A stretch of DNA of 14,703 bases from Treponema sp. (GTDB taxonomy: Bacteria > Spirochaetota > Spirochaetia > Treponematales > Breznakiellaceae), in NCBI GenBank assembly GCA_009780285.1, contig WRAL01000011.1:1-14703 (forward strand), in the 5' to 3' direction. The position numbers and the translations under genes were made by a program. The notes under the pieces are model-generated. The model was given only the letters and a program-made list of their open reading frames with translations. It had not been told where the DNA came from and ran no database searches. Of the stretch, positions 13,892 through 14,703 are shown piece by piece. Numbering within the stretch: the stretch's first letter is position 1; every line of letters begins with the position of its first letter.

Positions 13892-14632
13892 CTATTCCTC
13901 CAGCAGATCCCTGGCCCCGCTTGCCAGGGCCCCAAGGACGCGCCGTTTTACCGCGCCGGATGAGCCGGTAAAATCGGCTATGCGCCTGCGCATGTCGCGG
14001 CGGTTGGAATTTATTCCGTAGGGGCATGTGCAGGCCTTGCTTAAAATGTCCAGCTCGGCGGCGCAGGCTATCACTTGCCGCTCCTCGATAAAGGCGAGCG
14101 GGCGAATAAGGCTTACGGGGTATTTGCGGTATTTAAGCAAAATAGGCATTGCGCTCATAGTGCCCTTTTCGCAAAGGTTCATAAAAAAAGTTTCGATAAT
14201 ATCGTCAAGATGATGGCCCAGCGCGATTTTGTTATAGCTGTTTTCCACGGCATATTCGAGCAGAGCCGTTCTGCGCTGGGTCGAGCACCAATAGCAGTTC
14301 ATTTTTTTGCCTTCTTTCAGGCGGCCGATTACCGGAACGAAAATATCGTTAAAGGGAATTCCCCAGCCTTCAAGCCGGCGGCCAAGCTCGGATTTTTTGC
14401 AGCAGGCGCAAAAGTCCGTGGAAACGTGCAGCGCGCCCAGGCCGTAATCGAATTTTAGCGCGGGCCGTATCGCGGAAAGCGCCCAGGCAAGAACGGTGGA
14501 ATCCTTTCCGCCTGATGCGGCGATGAGGATTCTGTCGCCTTCCTCGATGAGCCGGCGCTGCATTACGGCCTTTGTCGTCAGCTTTAGGATTACGGCGCTT
14601 GCGTCCGCCCTGCGCAAAAATCGGTCGCTCAT
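13892..14632 (-). CDS. ttcA: TtcA-family tRNA 2-thiocytidine(32) synthetase
   Basis: The product is 246 aa. TtcA is a PP-loop ATPase with an iron-sulfur cluster that thiolates C32 of some tRNAs. The pyrophosphate loop is SGGKDS (40-45). The CxxC motif is C113-x-x-C116 within NCYWCSTQRR, matching the CSLCSRLRR block of Escherichia coli TtcA. A third cluster-ligand region is ACTCPYG (C201/C203). ALGHHLDD (137-144) and LIRPLAF are family-typical. An additional CACC (74-77) stands where Escherichia coli TtcA has no cysteines. The chain is shorter than Escherichia coli TtcA (about 310 aa). It starts at the ATG at 14630-14632, which overlaps the stop of the upstream gene as ATGA. A related TilS/TtuA-type thiolase is the main alternative. 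Confidence 0.85.
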   Translation of the reverse strand: MSDRFLRRADASAVILKLTTKAVMQRRLIEEGDRILIAASGGKDSTVLAWALSAIRPALKFDYGLGALHVSTDFCACCKKSELGRRLEGWGIPFNDIFVPVIGRLKEGKKMNCYWCSTQRRTALLEYAVENSYNKIALGHHLDDIIETFFMNLCEKGTMSAMPILLKYRKYPVSLIRPLAFIEERQVIACAAELDILSKACTCPYGINSNRRDMRRRIADFTGSSGAVKRRVLGALASGARDLLEE

Positions 14633-14703
14633 GCCTTCGCGCTTAAGTCCTGTAGGACAAGGCTTGCAAGGATCATGCCGGCGGTCGCGGTAACGGTAAC
14701 GAC
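14629..14703 (-). CDS. C-terminal fragment, probably a ThiF/MoeB/TcdA-like E1 enzyme (5' end outside window)
   Basis: Only the last 24 codons and the TGA (complement of 14629-14631) are inside the window. The peptide TVTATAGMILASLVLQDLSA resembles the C-terminal helix of HesA/MoeB/ThiF proteins such as TcdA, the tRNA threonylcarbamoyladenosine dehydratase, which commonly end in a VTG-x-x-G-x-x-x-A-x-x-V pattern. The fragment is too short to be sure. The TGA overlaps the ttcA start in ATGA, so the two are translationally coupled. A tRNA-modification partner would fit that pairing. Confidence 0.45.
   Translation of the reverse strand, partial: VVTVTATAGMILASLVLQDLSAKA

Overview
The window is a G+C-rich bacterial chromosome segment with almost every base coding. 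It most likely comes from a spirochaete of the Treponema group. This is inferred from protein style, not proven: an InlB-repeat/beta-helix surface protein, a pair of cytidylate-kinase-like/BON proteins with the SRE-x-AALGDE signature, a stand-alone Hpt protein whose tail resembles treponemal hybrid kinases, a dCache chemoreceptor with a treponemal-looking tip, and long TPR proteins. No phage, IS transposase, CRISPR array or rRNA is visible.

Layout. 1-1149 (+) is the 3' end of a large exported InlB-repeat/beta-helix protein. It converges on a minus-strand block across a bidirectional hairpin terminator (1164-1217). The minus-strand block runs from a clear sigma-70 promoter at 7016-7044 down to 1235, in the transcribed order: two paralogous TPR proteins that overlap by 11 nt, then gpsA (glycerol-3-phosphate dehydrogenase), then ffh (SRP54 protein). 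No internal promoter or terminator is evident, so the four may form one transcript. Divergent from it is a tRNA-Leu(CAG) gene with its own promoter and terminator, followed by a MITE-like inverted-repeat element (7362-7501).

On the plus strand follow a small secreted protein with an odd start region, tatD, a non-coding stretch packed with four hairpins (8904-9057), and, behind a textbook promoter, two tandem cytidylate-kinase-like/BON proteins that share a degenerate phosphate-binding loop. Their end overlaps the end of the convergent hpt gene by 4 bp. Further minus-strand genes are the chemoreceptor, ttcA (tRNA 2-thiocytidine synthesis), and the last 24 codons of a probable ThiF/TcdA-like gene coupled to ttcA by an ATGA overlap.

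Points of most interest: the tandem nucleotide-kinase-like/BON pair lacking a normal P-loop; the three intergenic sites carrying long, perfect or near-perfect hairpins that look like dispersed non-autonomous repeats; a recent 204-bp in-frame duplication of a two-TPR unit; an insertion with a histidine cluster in GpsA; and a secreted-protein gene whose best-placed start codon would be ATC. No complete new multi-gene defence or biosynthetic system is visible.
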